Under the pieces are notes generated by a model that was given only the letters and a program-made list of their open reading frames with translations, had not been told where the DNA came from and searched no databases. Below, piece after piece: positions 5,828 through 5,943 of a stretch of 5,943 nucleotides of DNA. The number at the start of each line of letters is the position of its first letter. Position 1 is the first letter of the stretch. Source of the DNA: Deltaproteobacteria bacterium (GTDB lineage Bacteria > Desulfobacterota > Desulfobacteria > Desulfobacterales > ETH-SRB1); the NCBI GenBank assembly GCA_030627405.1, contig DAOUSD010000130.1:1-5943 (forward strand). The letters are read 5' to 3'. A program made the position numbers and the translations under genes.

Positions 5828-5909
5828 ATTTCAACCTGTGCGGTTAGCCATTAGCGTTTAGCCGTTAGCATTGAAAAGGGATGGAAATGAGAGATTTTAG
5901 AGAACTTAA
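5828..5909. repeat. Right arm of the 82-bp perfect inverted repeat
   Basis: This is the exact reverse complement of 17-98. It starts in the leader of the plus-strand four-helix-bundle gene and stops after its seventh codon and part of the eighth, where the two copies diverge. Confidence 0.95.
5842..5869. repeat. Four-unit heptamer array NNTTAGC
   Basis: Units GGTTAGC, CATTAGC, GTTTAGC and CGTTAGC lie head to tail, with TTAGC constant and the first two bases varying. The array ends 17 bases before the ATG at 5887 and is the inverted copy of 57-84. Confidence 0.85.
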
Positions 5910-5943
5910 AGTATGGGAGAAAGCCCATCGTCTTACACTACAG
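5887..5943 (+). CDS. Four-helix-bundle (S23/IVP-type) protein, N-terminal fragment
   Basis: Nineteen codons are visible before the window ends: MRDFRELKVWEKAHRLTLQ. The FRELKVWEKAHRL pattern is the typical first helix of the four-helix-bundle family (TIGR02436-like) that includes proteins encoded in 23S rRNA intervening sequences and is related to the Avd accessory protein of diversity-generating retroelements. The role of free-standing members is not well known. An ATG two codons earlier (5881-5883) is in frame. The one at 5887 is preferred because AGGG lies six bases before it. The gene faces away from dnaG, and its leader carries the TTAGC heptamers. No convincing promoter is seen. The C-terminus is outside the window. 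Confidence 0.8.
   Translation, partial: MRDFRELKVWEKAHRLTLQ

Overview
The window looks like a chromosomal segment of an AT-rich bacterium, most probably a Desulfobacterota (deltaproteobacterial) lineage such as Desulfobacterales. This placement is an inference from the style of the RpoD, DnaG and Nif3 proteins and from the gene order; no 16S or similar marker is present. All complete genes lie on the minus strand, so the biological order runs from high to low coordinates: dnaG (primase), rpoD (primary sigma factor), a CAU-anticodon tRNA, then a Nif3-like dinuclear metal protein. dnaG-rpoD is the core of the classical macromolecular-synthesis operon. The usual upstream rpsU partner is not present.

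Layout. Positions 1-39 hold the 5' end of a minus-strand gene whose start matches four-helix-bundle (S23/IVP-type) proteins. Positions 156-1274 encode Nif3. Positions 1286-1315 are a strong intrinsic terminator. Positions 1353-1425 are the tRNA, with a possible promoter of its own at 1441-1469. Positions 1473-3239 are rpoD. Positions 3240-3480 are an intergenic spacer filled with heptamer repeats and most of a 178-bp palindromic MITE-like element. Positions 3481-5355 (or 5370) are dnaG. Positions 5371-5886 carry no gene but hold a REP-like hairpin, a 162-bp palindromic MITE-like element and a good sigma-70 promoter pointing at dnaG. Positions 5887-5943 are the start of a plus-strand four-helix-bundle gene.

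The genes are housekeeping; the interest is in the small repeats around them. (1) An 82-bp perfect inverted repeat (17-98 and 5828-5909) carries the leader and first codons of a four-helix-bundle gene at each edge, including a four-unit heptamer array. (2) Related GGTT-type heptamers lie just after nif3 and upstream of rpoD. (3) Two end-to-end palindromic elements of 162 and 178 bp are both flanked by TTA. The 178-bp element has inserted into the last codons of dnaG. Removing it with one TTA copy restores a reading frame ending K-L-S-stop, so the present last 12 residues of DnaG come from the element. No CRISPR array, transposase or prophage gene is visible. No complete undescribed system is seen; the best novelty candidates are these repeat families and their effect on essential genes.
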